64,000 bases of DNA from Acanthaster planci. Lineage: Eukaryota > Echinodermata > Asteroidea > Valvatida > Acanthasteridae. The position numbers were made by a program, and so were the translations under genes. Below, in pieces: positions 1 to 12,900 of this stretch (position 1 is the stretch's first letter; every line of letters starts with the position of its first letter). The notes below the pieces were generated by a model, which searched no databases, was not told the origin of the DNA, and saw only the letters and a program-made list of their open reading frames with translations. Location: assembly GCF_001949145.1 (NCBI RefSeq), contig NW_019091407.1, forward strand, positions 947,649-1,011,648. The letters are read 5' to 3'.

Positions 1-994
1 TCTCAGACGTATGCGTTTGTTCAGATCAATAGCATAAATGATGGTGTACCAACGCTCAATGGTCAGTACTGTTAGCGTAAAAACAGACAGCTCGCTGGAG
101 AATACCGATATGAAACCCGCAATCTTGCAGCCGGCTCCAAACTGCCATTCGATGGCGTAGTTGAAGTACACTCCCAGAGTATGCACATCAATAGACGCAA
201 CCATTAGAAGATAGACGCCCATGCAGAAGTCAGCGAATGCCAGATTGCACATCAAGAATTTGGGAACCGTCATCTTATGCTTGTAAGCTATCAACACCAC
301 CATAACTACTAAATTACCCACCATGGCTGTGCCAGCAATGAACCAGACCACGACCCGTAAGAAGGAGTATCCCATGACATCAGAGCACGGGTTGAAAGCG
401 TCGGGCTGCGGCGAGCATTTCACCTTGGAATAGTTCTTGGGTACAAATGAACTACAAGTATCACCATGTGTGACGTGGGTGGTGTTGGGATTGATAATCT
501 CATTTATGAAGCCACCGTTGCTCTCGATGGTTTCTTCGAAGCTGGGCTGCATGTTGGAAGGCGCATTAGTCATCAGCGCCTCTGGCGGAGGCTGGAGGAA
601 GGAGTTGCCCGTAAAATTGATAGAGCCTGGTCTGAACAGTGAACCCTTGGAGTCTTGCTGGTAGTCGTCCTCTACCAGGTGAGCCCAGCTACCTCGCGGC
701 ACGGAGAAATCCCTGGTGTCGAAAGTGCCAGAGCTCGGGTTGGGTGTTGTCGAACACGAGGAGCTCTCGGCCGGCTCTGTAATGTTGTACATTTTAGCCA
801 TGTGCTGGTTCTCTGAGGTGTTGAAGAGGAACGCACAGCAGTGACTGAAATAGTGAAGCCTGACTCTCTGAATGTTCTGGAATTTGAAGAGCGGTGGGAA
901 ATGCTTGAGGTTTGGTGTTCCCTCTATGTTCAGTTCCACGATATACTTCAGTCCCAAAGTTGGCAGTTTAGTGATTTCTGTCTCTGCCAGACTC
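1..994 (-). CDS. TSHR-like: Receptor exon 9 (partial): last repeats, hinge, TM1-TM3
   Basis: The acceptor TTCTACAG precedes [11 protein letters not shown], and the frame stays open for 331 codons to the window edge. It contains the final repeat ([24 protein letters not shown]) and SHCCAF. The hinge has cysteines at 341, 342, 369, 469, 482 and 492, the same number and order as TSHR, and five N-glycosylation sequons (N347, N359, N415, N459, N476). [12 protein letters not shown] follows, then TM1 (about 500-523, with GN), TM2 (about 534-556, [10 protein letters not shown]) and TM3 (about 578-603). Cys578 should pair with ECL2. ERW at 602-604 and the start of ICL2 close the visible part. About 143 residues separate CCAF from NPC. 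The exon combines what vertebrate genes place in two exons. Confidence 0.95.
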
Positions 995-3900
995 CTGTAG
1001 AAGTAATTAGTATACAGAGGTAAAACTGCAATTGAAAAACCACAAGACGAGTTACAACCAAGGCACGGGTACATTGTAACCTGCAATTAAAGCTACTGAG
1101 AATTTCTTAGAAGGCATCGGACAACATAGCTACCAACAGTGTGCACAAGACTATAATTATTTACTGCCTGCTGGTTGTCACAGAGAGGAAGACACATGTA
1201 CTTGCGATTGAGATAGATTTTACTTACACATTTGTAAGTTCCACTATGCCCTCGAAGACATTGTCTTCTATGTAGGTGATGGGGTTTCCGGATAAGTCTC
1301 TGAAATACAGAAATTACACATAGGTGAGACGAGGTAACATATATGCCTTACGTTTTTGTGTACTGTCGGGCTCAAAAGTCTACACTTGATCCCAAGGATT
1401 TGCGGCACTTACAGAAACCTTTTGTCGCCTTGTGAGTGAGCACCGAGCGCACGGCCCCGTTACAACTACTGTTTTTGGCGCTCATTAAGTAAACCATAAA
1501 GGTTCTAAAACTCCGTTCCAAGGTGTAAGATGTATTTTAGCTTTTTTTAACAGCACTATGTTGTATGACTTTGTAGACAGATCTCGCAGGCGTAAACGAG
1601 TCCAAGTCTATGACAAAAAAGACTCTTTGAAATAGTTGTTCGCGGTACCTGCTGCTAAATCTGATTCGAACCAGCCAGCCTACACCGGCAAGCTCAGTGG
1701 TCGAGTGGTTAAGACGTCTGCACAAGTAAGCAGGAGGTCGTGGGTTTGAGTCCCACCCGAGTATGCTCGAGGTTTTTTCATAAGCCCTCGGGGCATACAC
1801 TGAGTAAACAGTGTTAAAATACACGTCAGGCAGGGCAAAAAATAAAAAAGGTTCATTAATGTGACTTACAACTTGTAAATCTTTGCGCCTTCAAAAGCTT
1901 TGCCGTACACAGACGAAATAACATTATGGGAGAGGCCGCTGTAACAATAAAATTCAAAAGACATGAAAGTAGCAATTAGCATTTAACATACACATAATGA
2001 GTGCCGTGCAAACCTTTAAGACAAATACAAATTGCGCCTACAATGCTTAACTTCCGCTAAAAAGGGATATTTAGTTGAGCCCCCAAACTGCTACACGATT
2101 CATTTAAATACATTTAGGTTGATACAGCGAAAGGGATAGGAGTATAATGTAGGGGGTCTTACTGGAACACTTCGACCTTTTCTAAAGAAATACGAAAAGG
2201 TCCCATAAATGCAAAGTATGTAGTGAATGTGGACTAAATTGGGGTTAAAAATTCTGGTACAGTTTGACCTTCATGAGGATGGGAACGAGTATGGAATAGG
2301 CGTGGGTAAAATTGCCCGTACAGTTTGGCCTTTTATATAGGAAAAATTATACATACAGTGTATGGACAATACTAGATTATAGTTTGACCCGAGTGATAAA
2401 TATGCAAGATGGTTCATGGTATAGCGTGGGAAGTAATAGATGTGAGGTAGATGATCGCTAGGACAATGGACATGAGAGAGAGCGGGCATGGCCCAGCGGT
2501 TTTGAGGTCCGTGTACTATGAACCATTGAGTGACGTAGGTCGTCCGATAGTTTTGATGCACCAAGAAGTGTCGTACCGTCCTCAGACTTAGTATGCACGA
2601 TACGGCAATTCGTGGTGCAATATAATCCTCCTATAATCATGATACAACCGACGCATTGTTCGGAGGTTAATCCGATCGATACAAAAAAGTAACTGGATTT
2701 CTTAAGGTAGTGCAAACCTTGTAAACTTATAGTGTGCAAATTTCTGTAAAGCAGTAATGCAGTGGTAACTACATTTATCCTAGTATTTCTTCAAAGGTTG
2801 AAATTAAAACTGAAACGACTGTAGAAAATCGTTAAGTGAATGTAAAACGTGGATATCTATATAAGTTATCCAACTTACAAGGAACTCATCCCCATGAATA
2901 TGGGTAATTAAGTTATGCTCGTTAAGCTAATTTATATATAACTTATATCCTTGTATATAAACACTCACAGATAGTAGACTTCAAATGGCAATCCAGTGAA
3001 AGTGTGGGGTTTCAGGGCAAAAATCTGGTTATGTGACAAAACCCTGCAAAAGAAAAACAGTTTGGGACATTACTTTCACTGTGTGCAGAAAGCAGGAACG
3101 TTAACAGCATTAGGACCACAGAGACAGTTGTCCACGTTTAAGCTATGAATCGAAAGCGAATTATCCCTTTTTGTTACCAGAAGTGGAGAACACGCTGTTG
3201 TAGATATGTCAATTTTTGTAATATTTATTTCAGCGAGATTTCCTCTTTCTCAGTCGCAATTCCATCCTTCGATGAAGCGGCATTTTATATTCTGGTTATA
3301 CAATGACCACGGATATACTTGTTTTAGTTGTTAGGTGTAGTAAACGTACTTCCACATGACACTACTGGGGTCCAATATACAGTCCCGCCCCCCTCCCCTC
3401 CTGGAAATCCCACAGAACGTACTTGGAAATAGGATCAAACGATAGAAAGATCAGTTTAGCTTTTTCTATTATAAGTTGTAAGCCGGAAATAGGCCTTGGT
3501 AGATCACAGGCTTTGATTTGGATAGACAATTAACCTAAATGTAAATTGTATTCCTATAAAATGCTGATTGACATGCAAGGGTTTACGTGTTTTCGCTTTG
3601 GTTCGGCTTAACCCATAAGTCTGGTAGGCCTAAATGATTTTAATTTCAGGGTCGAACATAACGAAGAAAAGTATTTTGAGAGTTATTAAACCTGAATAGA
3701 AAAACATAAACAATAAAAATGTTAAATTTAAAGGGGAGAAATATAATGAATTTTATGAGAACATGTACAAATTTTCTTTACATGTTACATTATTTAAGAA
3801 GCATTCGGAATAATATGTTTATACGTAAAGTTGCCATTATTACTGATTTAATTAGTTAAGGAGGTATTTCCTGAAATATCTTGACAAGATAATGACAGAA

Positions 3901-6900
3901 AGAACGTGCAATATTTTCTTGCTAACTGGTAAGTCCGGTTGCAATGTTTATAGAATGTCGTAACTTTAGCCACCCATAAATTATTGTAAGCGCTCATCTT
4001 TCCGCGTACACTCTAACAGATCTGACAGGAAGTCTCCGTGTACATGTCCATGCCAACAGTGCCCCTGTACCCATAAATACCCGCCACGAGATTTCTTTGC
4101 TACATTTGCGAGAGCGCAGATCGTCGACGGACTCGAATATGTGGATTGCAACACCCAAAACCAATTCTTACCTCTCTACACGAGGTTAACACGAATGTCT
4201 AAAATAGCTGAATTCCAGTGCTCACTCTAGCGAGACAGTCTGTCAGACTAATGGTGAAAATCCTGTCATTTTAAACAGCCTGTAAGTTTTTTGCTCTGTG
4301 AATGGTGTTATAAGACAATATTTGGCCATCAATCTAGCAAAAGGTTGAATTTACTTAATTAAAGCTACTGTCAATTTCAAAAATACTTGGCACGTGAAAC
4401 GACGCTGGCAAATGTACAGATCAGGCTTCTGCAAAACAAAACGCGAATTTCTTTCGTCCTCGGCCGCCTGTGACGTTCCCTCGATTTATTCGCCAGCTAA
4501 AATTGTGGATAACGTCAGAGGTTCCAACAGTCCCTGGAGCAAAAACGTGAGTCTCTTTTTATGCATGAGTGGCATTTTCGTTTCTGTCGTATGGCATTTT
4601 TCTGAGATTTGGGCATTGAAAGATTTACATGTCACGGCATAGATCGGAGCTTGTGAACAGATTGTCGTTTCGTAAAGTGTGCTCCACGAAATGGTAATTC
4701 CAGGTCGTGTTCCCTGACCCCGATTTATACACTGTTAGAGCTAGATTACGTTTGAACGGCCCTTGGGCACCACTGTTCCTCCGAACGTCCTGCATCGCTT
4801 AGAATACTAATCTTCTTGCGCGCTTGCAAGCACTGGAGCCTCGCTTTTCATGTTTACGATAACTGTACCAGGCAAGGCAATGGCTGTGAAAGCACGTCGA
4901 CACTGTGTGCTTCAGAGAGATAACCTTCACTTGTAAAATCTATTTTGATCTATGTACATGTACAGATATATCAAGCAGATTTCTGTTTTCTACTTTTTAG
5001 GCAATTATACTTCTTGTAAGTCCTTTAATTTTACTTGTGCTCTTAACATAGTGTAACGAGCTCATTGTGTAATGTAGCCTGTAAACAGCACACTCTGGAA
5101 ATTGAAGATGTGGAACTATTTAGTTACAATTACAGAGTTTTATTCCCTTTTTCTTTTCTTTTTCAATACAAAACATTTTTTGCGTGAATTTGATCTCACA
5201 TCTATTGGAACACATTGGAAATTTTGGTGTCATCATCCATCTTCAACATCATCCATCTTCCTTCTCAAAACCTGTCGCAAGGATCATCATCCCTTCAAGA
5301 TGACCTACTCGTGTGTAAGGCGCATCTGGTAGCTTAAAATCACTCAGAAAAAATGGTGAGTGTTTTTACTAGGGTGTTAAATGAAAGCGTATGTGGGAAA
5401 AAGAGACTCACAAATCTTTGAGAGTTCCGTCATTCGTGTAAAGAGTCGTCAAGTTTGGCGCACTCTCAAGTCCACAACTCTCCAGGGACCTGTGAGGGGA
5501 GGAAGTGTACCAGATTTTCTTTAGAATATTATCAATTTCACACAACTGCATCCAACTGTTTTATAGACCTATACATTTACGTATTCATCCTTAGGCAACA
5601 CGACTTCACGTTTTGTAAGATACTATAACAAGTTAACTCGCGGGTCAGATTGACCAGGAATGGGGCTCCCAAGGGGTCTGAATCTTTTCCAAGTCAAAAT
5701 GACCCAGAAAAGGTCAAAATGATCCAGAGGATGATTATTTTTACCCAAAAGGGTTAGGCGCCACGGAGCCGGTATTCCGGTTCAATCTGACCAGGATGTT
5801 TCTGAAGTGTATTGTTTTAGTAACCTGTTATAGTGAGTCGAGGTGGGTTTTCTTTGGATTGTCCGGTGCGGCAAGCGAGTGACGCTTTACCTCAAACGTC
5901 AGATACATAACATCACGAGTGAAGTAACCATCCCGGTTACTACCGGTAACCCTCCCAGGTGACATGGTAACTTAGCAATTAAGCAGTGGCATCTTTAAGC
6001 CGGAGTGCATAGCACTAATTAGCAGCAAACTGGCAAACCTCGAGCAATGGAAGGGGTCGATTTCGAGGTATTTTCCCGCAGATCAGTGACTTTCATCCCC
6101 TCCCTGCCTTTTAAAATTCTTTTTCTTTCTCTTTCCTTGCCCCTCTATTTTCCTTTTTTTTTTTTTTTTTTGGTAGGCAAGCACCGCCCCCACCCTTCCC
6201 GGTTCGAAATTGTTAAATTGTACTCTTGTGGTCTAAGCCAGTTGTATTGAGCGTGTCCATGTCACACTGGGTGGGGCTTGTAAGATACGCTGATTAATAC
6301 TCACAAACTATTCAAGCGTGGTAAATTTCCGAATACCCCTGGGCCGATTTCTTTCAGCAGCGGTGAATGAGTAAGAATACTGAAAAGCCAAAGTTTGAGG
6401 ATTCGGTGTTAATTAATAATTAATGGTACATGTACCACCACGCATTAAACTCCACAAAAGGTTGTGTACTTTCATCTTTTTTCAAACAATGCAAACAGGG
6501 TGTGGACACGTGGAATAAAAACGACTTCAACCTATATAACATGGTTAGGAAGGTAACACTGGCTTGTTGCATAATTGCCTGACAAAGTATTGGAGCAATT
6601 CAATTCTGAAACCTTACATCCTTCATCGATTGTCCATAGATTCAACGTCTGGATATCCCTCTACAAGCCCGTTTTGCAATTCAAGAAGCGATTTAAACAG
6701 ATTAAATTTCGATTCAATGAAACCATTATTGTGACTTAATGGAGACAATCTCAGTAAAATGTAAACTGATATCCATTTATTTATGTCAGTGTCACAATTT
6801 AGCATGTAGTTACGTTTCGATGGAGAGTTGTAAACACAAATTATCTTGCGGAATGATTTTATGTCTCATATCAACATACAAAAATACATGCAGTGTACAT

Positions 6901-9900
6901 AATTATCTTTCGGTGGGACATTTTCCATGCAACGAGGGAACAAACATTAAGACTTCCAACTGAATTTGGCCTTTTAAAAAGCACATTAGGTACGGTCAGG
7001 GGCCATCAAAAGAAACAGTTTGTCTTGTTTGCCATGTTATAACTACCAGGTTTCAGCGCATGAGGTGCTAACTCCTGGAACAGCTTCATAATAAGAGGCG
7101 CAAAAGGACTCTGTCATATCATGGGCCAGTAACAGTGCAAAAATCAATAACTGCAAACAAATGTGAAACCTGCAACCTTAACGCAACAGAATAGGCAAAT
7201 AATCGACATCTGTGTGGCGACTTCAGACAGATGTTTCTCTACTTACATTCCTGTTAGTTCCTCTAGATTGTGGAACGTCCCGGGCTCAATCGTTCTCAGC
7301 TTGTGGTTTTGTTTTAAAGTTCTTCAACAGAAAGGGAGAGAATCATTTTGTTAGCATGATGTTGCGGTTTTTCATCCCTTCTGCGTTTGATTGTTCTTAC
7401 GAACTCTTTAAAAATCCCAACAAAAAGTATTTCAGTGTGTTAAAGTGGATATCCCCGTTCTTGGCTTGAGATTTCTCTCGCTCATGTCAAATTTCATACT
7501 TCATTGCAAGCTCAAAATTAAGCCTTTGAATCCAATTACAGTCATTGCTGGGTTGACATTACGAGGTATCACTGCTAACAATAATGTTGGTCTTTTGGGC
7601 CAGCTTTTGCCCTGAAGTGCTGTAAGTATAAACTTGCCTACTCCTGATCACAAGATGTCCAAATTTTGTGTACATTTTCTAAAATTACCAACTCGTGTAC
7701 TAAAAACAACCAACATCTGGACAAATTAACTTTAACCAACGTTTTATTACCGTTTATGATGCCGTAAGAGCATTTTTCACTTTCAGATATCTTAAGTGAA
7801 TTCATGTAGTACGTAATACACGACACGCTTTTCTAATGAGCTTTTTAAAGTGGCGTTCTATACTTGTCCCCGCCAACTGGAGTTTCTGCTGCTGTGACAT
7901 AACCTAAAGCAGTCACACTACCAATTCAGGGATTTTTGAGCAGAAATTGTGTGCTTCATCCTAACAGTTTGTCCATAATGGCTGCTGACTGCATGTATAT
8001 AGTATGCATGCGCTACGCAAGGAAGAACGCACGTGGCACATAAAATGGGTGGTACATTTTTTCAACAACTTTTGGCTTAAGCACTTTAACACGAGGCCGG
8101 AGGCTTTCGCGAGGTGATATCACGCTTTTAATCATGAACGTGGGACTGTAAATTTACAAAGGTCCTCCAAGATCCACAGAAATAGCTATACGAAGCCTGA
8201 AGTTAAAGTAGGTCTGTAAAGAACACGCAACGATTCACGGCCCCTACAATTGAGAAACCGGCGATTTCACAAAGTGTGTGTGGCGATGTCAATAACCAGG
8301 TAAATAATCTGCTATAGCGGCTCAAATAACGCTTGAGCAGACATTCTTCAGACAGGCTGCAGATACTCACACCTCAGGGTTACTTTACCTCAGAAGCCGT
8401 TTAGAGTTTCAAGCCAGACGTCTAAAAAGGTCTATATTGAGCATTTTAGATGACCATGCAAGTTGTTGCTTTTTAAAAAGGCTAAGTGTTGTTGTCGAGT
8501 ACCTTTCCTACCGACCCCGAAAACTAATGAAGCACAGCGCGTGTTCAAGTACAGGCATCACTTAGACATTTCATTCCAGCAACACCTTTGCTTCATTCAA
8601 TTCCATCACCTTAAACAAAACAACGCACTCCGAGACATAAAACTTGTTGATTGTTTGATGTGTGAACATACATAAACATATCGGCATAAACAGTGACTGT
8701 TTCACGGAATTTTCGCTAGTTGAGGTGCAAATAAATCCATAATTGTCCTTGAGAGCCGTAGATTGTTTCTGTTTTTAAACGAATCAAGCATGTTATTTCA
8801 TTAATCCGCTGTCTACGCACAGGCGCCCAGCGGAATCGGGAGGGCAAGAACTACGAAAGCACGCATGGTGGTGCTTGTTCCACAGCAGAGAGCAACGTCT
8901 TGTCCTGTGATGTAATTATAATGATTTACGACTGTTTGCTGAGTGACCTTCTATCACCAACTACATATTATTTCTGTATGACTGGAGTCGACGAAAGAGG
9001 GCCGTGGTGAGTTTCCACAAGACCTGTTGTCACAAAAGCCTGAAAGTGTAAAGAAACGTGAATGTTCCCTAGTAATATTCGTTGGAAAGTCAAAAAGGCA
9101 GAAAATAATTGATGTCAGTACCTTCAAGTTTTGATTATTTCCTTGTTCGGCCTTTACTAATTTCCTAAAACGTCACGTATTGTTTGCAATTAAGATCCCA
9201 ATGGCTCTATTTGCTTTCTAATAAAATAGTTTCACCAGAAAGTGATAGAACATCACAAGTCCCAATGAAACAAAAAATCCGAAATCTGCCAAGTAATTTG
9301 GCAGCTTGTTCACATGAACAACGCGCCATAAACGAAATAATAAACAAATTTTACGCCACAGACAAGGCAAGATAAGCATTCCATCATGCCAGCAGGAACT
9401 GCATTCAACCTATACGCTCGCTTGGGGCGCGTACGAATAGGACTACCTATTACCATTCGGGTCCTTTTGTTTCATCTTAATTAAATTTCGGTCATTTATC
9501 TTCATTATTTGATGAGTCGTTAGCCGGTCTCATCTTCTCTGACCCAGACCGCCCTTCCTCCGGATCTGGATAGCCTCGATCCACTTCGGGGACAGCGTGC
9601 GATCCATTATCGCAAAAGAAGTGCCTGTCTGCTGTCAGGAGAGAGACTTCTGCGGAAAGGAAATCGTTCTTCGCTCCATTTCGGGTACAGTAGACCGTTC
9701 TGCGGTTCACTTACATGGTGTTGAGCACTGTGAAATTGGCGAAGTTGTCCGGGGTCAGCTTCTCCACGTTTGTGTCGGTAAGAGATCTGCAATGAAAAAG
9801 ATTGGAGATAGACAAATATGGATACGCAGTTGCCTCCGCCCCCCCCCCAAAGGGAAGAATGCACTTTGAAGTCGAACATAAAATATCAATAGGCAGCAAT

Positions 9901-12900
9901 TGCAGTTTCATATTATTAACAGGGGGCACCTTTAGCTTGATTCATTTATTTCCTTTTGATATCAGCAACCCAGAGTTGTATCCACTACTGAATGCAAACT
10001 TTCAATTGAATTTAACTTTTTTCAGAAGTTTTTCAGAAAAAAAGTACACACCACTTGTTAGAGTGCATGGTGGTGTCAACATGTTACAGGTCATTGATTT
10101 CGCAAAAGGGGAATCCAGAACCAAATTTTTCGAGGGAGAAGCAAACGTTTTGGGGGGACAATGCAACATTTGGACTTTTGGAAGTAATCTTTTCTAGCCT
10201 TTCTTAGGGGGTAAGGTTGTATTACCGGTATGGGACTATTTACGCGCTCTGAAAAGGAAGAAAATAAAATATACCAAACAAATTTCCCCGTTACTAAAAA
10301 CAAAGCACTTGGGGGCATGGTCTCTGTTCCCCCCCCCCCGACGACTTAGGTCAATGACTACATTTATGGTTAACGGTCGCACAAACCAGACAAAAACACG
10401 ACGATAGACAGATAATTCCCTGCAGTGCATATTCTGGGTGAGAAGAATATTTTAAGGGTTTTGTCCCTGTCTATTAATCTTATGGACAGCAATGTTCAGT
10501 TTTATGGCCTAAATCGACAATTATCACTGCCGACCTGGATAGAGGTAGACACAATATAATTACTCACAGCAAGCATACAAATGGAAAGGCATGTACATGT
10601 AGGTCGAAAAGCCCACAGTGGTGGCATAAACGCCGCGCATTACTCCAGGGACGATGACTGCCTGAATTTGGCAGATGCGATTCGCCGAGCACTACTCACC
10701 GCGACCCAGCGGTCGTCAACCGAATCAAGCTAACGCAGCGATAACGTCGCTCTGGTGGACACCGACGTGGATAAGGGGAAGGGGGAAAATTCGCGATAAA
10801 TTAGCCATGAAGAGGAAGGCGACGTTATGGGAGAGTAGAGGGGTAAAGAAGGGGAGAGAGAGAGACGACGTGGACGAGAGGTAACTGAACTGTGAGGCAC
10901 AGAGATAAGAATGAACGGGTAGGCCTCAAAAGAGTACAGGTGGAACAGTTAGACGCCTTTGGGGAAATGCGTCGACGAAGCCAAGCAGATAACGAAGATC
11001 TCTAATCGACGTAGGTGCAAGTACTATCTCAATAAATATGCGGATTATCATTTGAGGGAAAAACTCCCGGCAAATAAGTCTTGAAGAGTGCAGTGAATTC
11101 CATGGTTTCAAAAGCATTTTCCTTCATTCATTCCTTCCTTTATGGTGCATACTGCGATTTCCTTTTGACAAACATACAACAAAAAGGTAACAGATGTATC
11201 TCCCATTGGATAGTTTCCTTGCTGACAATACATGTAAATATATTTATTTTAATGCTTGTTTTCTGACAGGCTGTACAAACATGTTCATTTTTAAATTTGC
11301 TTTAATTATTGACAAATTTAGACATGCTAGCCTACCGAGGATATGGATACATGCCAGCATGGAATAATGAAATTTCAAATCGACACCAATTTGAGACTAT
11401 CCACAAAGAGATCACATGAATTTGCAAGACAACCTGGGAAGAGAAAGAAGAAAATAACACAAACAAAAATGAAGTAAAGCAAGCTCACAAGGTTGTTTAT
11501 TTAGGTTACACTGATACAAGAGCGAATAAAGAACCAGATATTCGACGGAAACTCTCGGGGGTACAAATTTCAATTTGAATTTTGTTACCTTTTATGACCT
11601 TTCTGAAGGATGAGGCTACATTTGGGGCTTTTTAAACGCTTTTATTAAAGAAAGGGGAATGAAGTGGAGGAAGAAATCGTTTTCTCTCCTTAAATGTTGG
11701 CTCCTTTTTGGCCCTCCGTTGATTTCCCTTGACAGCATGATTTAGTTTCACTCAAAGGACCCATGGAACATATGTTGAGTTATCACTCGTAAAACTTAAA
11801 GTTCAGCCAACGAGTCCGTGGTCGCAACTTGGAACGCGACGTGGACTGGTGTAAAGATCTGTATAAACGGTTCTCTTTTGTCACTTCCATCGTGAATCTG
11901 TAAGACTTGAGATGCCACATGCTTCTCCTTAATTCTCTTCTTTTGTTTCTCTTGTTTTCATCTACAACCCTAAGTAGTAAGTAGCAAGCTGTCTGTCGGT
12001 TTGACTATTGGAGCTGAAAGGAGGGTGATCAATGATCTCTCGTGTTGTTTTAAGACTGGCTCCGTGGCATCTCTCGCGATAGGAAGACTGAGAGAGGATG
12101 CACTCAAGAACCTCCGCACTTGTGATGTGAATAAAGCAAGACATATCTGATCACTCCTACGCTCTCATCAGCCACAAGGCCACTTCAATTTGGGAAACAC
12201 ACGGACCTGTATTAGGGACTTAGTAAAACAAATCTCCACATCAGTGTCACTTATTTTAACTCGTATACTTGCAAATGAAGCGGGCATACGACTTACAAGG
12301 CGTCCGTACGGATTGTAAGACTGTGTACGGCTTACAACATTGCGTACGCCTTGCGATTTGAATCCCGCATGTACAAGTTGTGTCTTGCGCACAGGTTATA
12401 ATGCATTTCATGTACAGTACATGTACATATACACGTACACAAATCTCGTAACCATCGACGCCATAGGCTAGCTGTCTTTTCGTCTCATAAACGTGTTGTC
12501 AGTGCGCCTCGTGTCGGTATGCGTCTGTCGTGTATGATGTTCAATGAAATTGTACAAGAGTGAAGAGCAGGAACGAATGCGGACACCAAACCTTACCAAA
12601 ACCGTTATATGAAAAGGTGGCCGTTTTGACGCCTTCATAATATACCTGCGCTGTACAAGCCTAACCCGTAAGTAGGCCTACGATTAAGAAGAAATGAGTA
12701 AAAATGTTTATTCACAGTGGTTTCTGATTAAGAAAAAGCAAGCATAACCTACAAGTGCACAATCTTTTTCAAATGAGCCCTGCGATCCAGTGCCAGTGCA
12801 AAGGCAGTATATAACGGTTGCTGCACGTAGCCCATACTGATGCGTTCACTATACCCCTCGTTTAAAGCTCTTTATCTCTTGAGTTACTGGTACCCGACTG

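Noticed and set aside
1691-1765. Functional tRNA gene (Ser/Leu-like A and B boxes)
   Set aside because: Only the promoter-like boxes are kept. The cloverleaf is degenerate, and the same head-plus-body unit recurs at 37.3 kb, so it is a SINE head.
6623-6805. Minus-strand frame ending near a donor-like GTAAGG, tested as a receptor exon
   Set aside because: The required phase contains a stop, and no leucine-rich repeat pattern is encoded; exons 3 and 4 already account for this part of the protein.
10565-10661. Minus-strand segment with acceptor and donor-like borders, encoding a hydrophobic peptide
   Set aside because: The phase required by the receptor contains a stop; the other phase gives no known domain. 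Not needed, since exon 1 joins exon 2 correctly.
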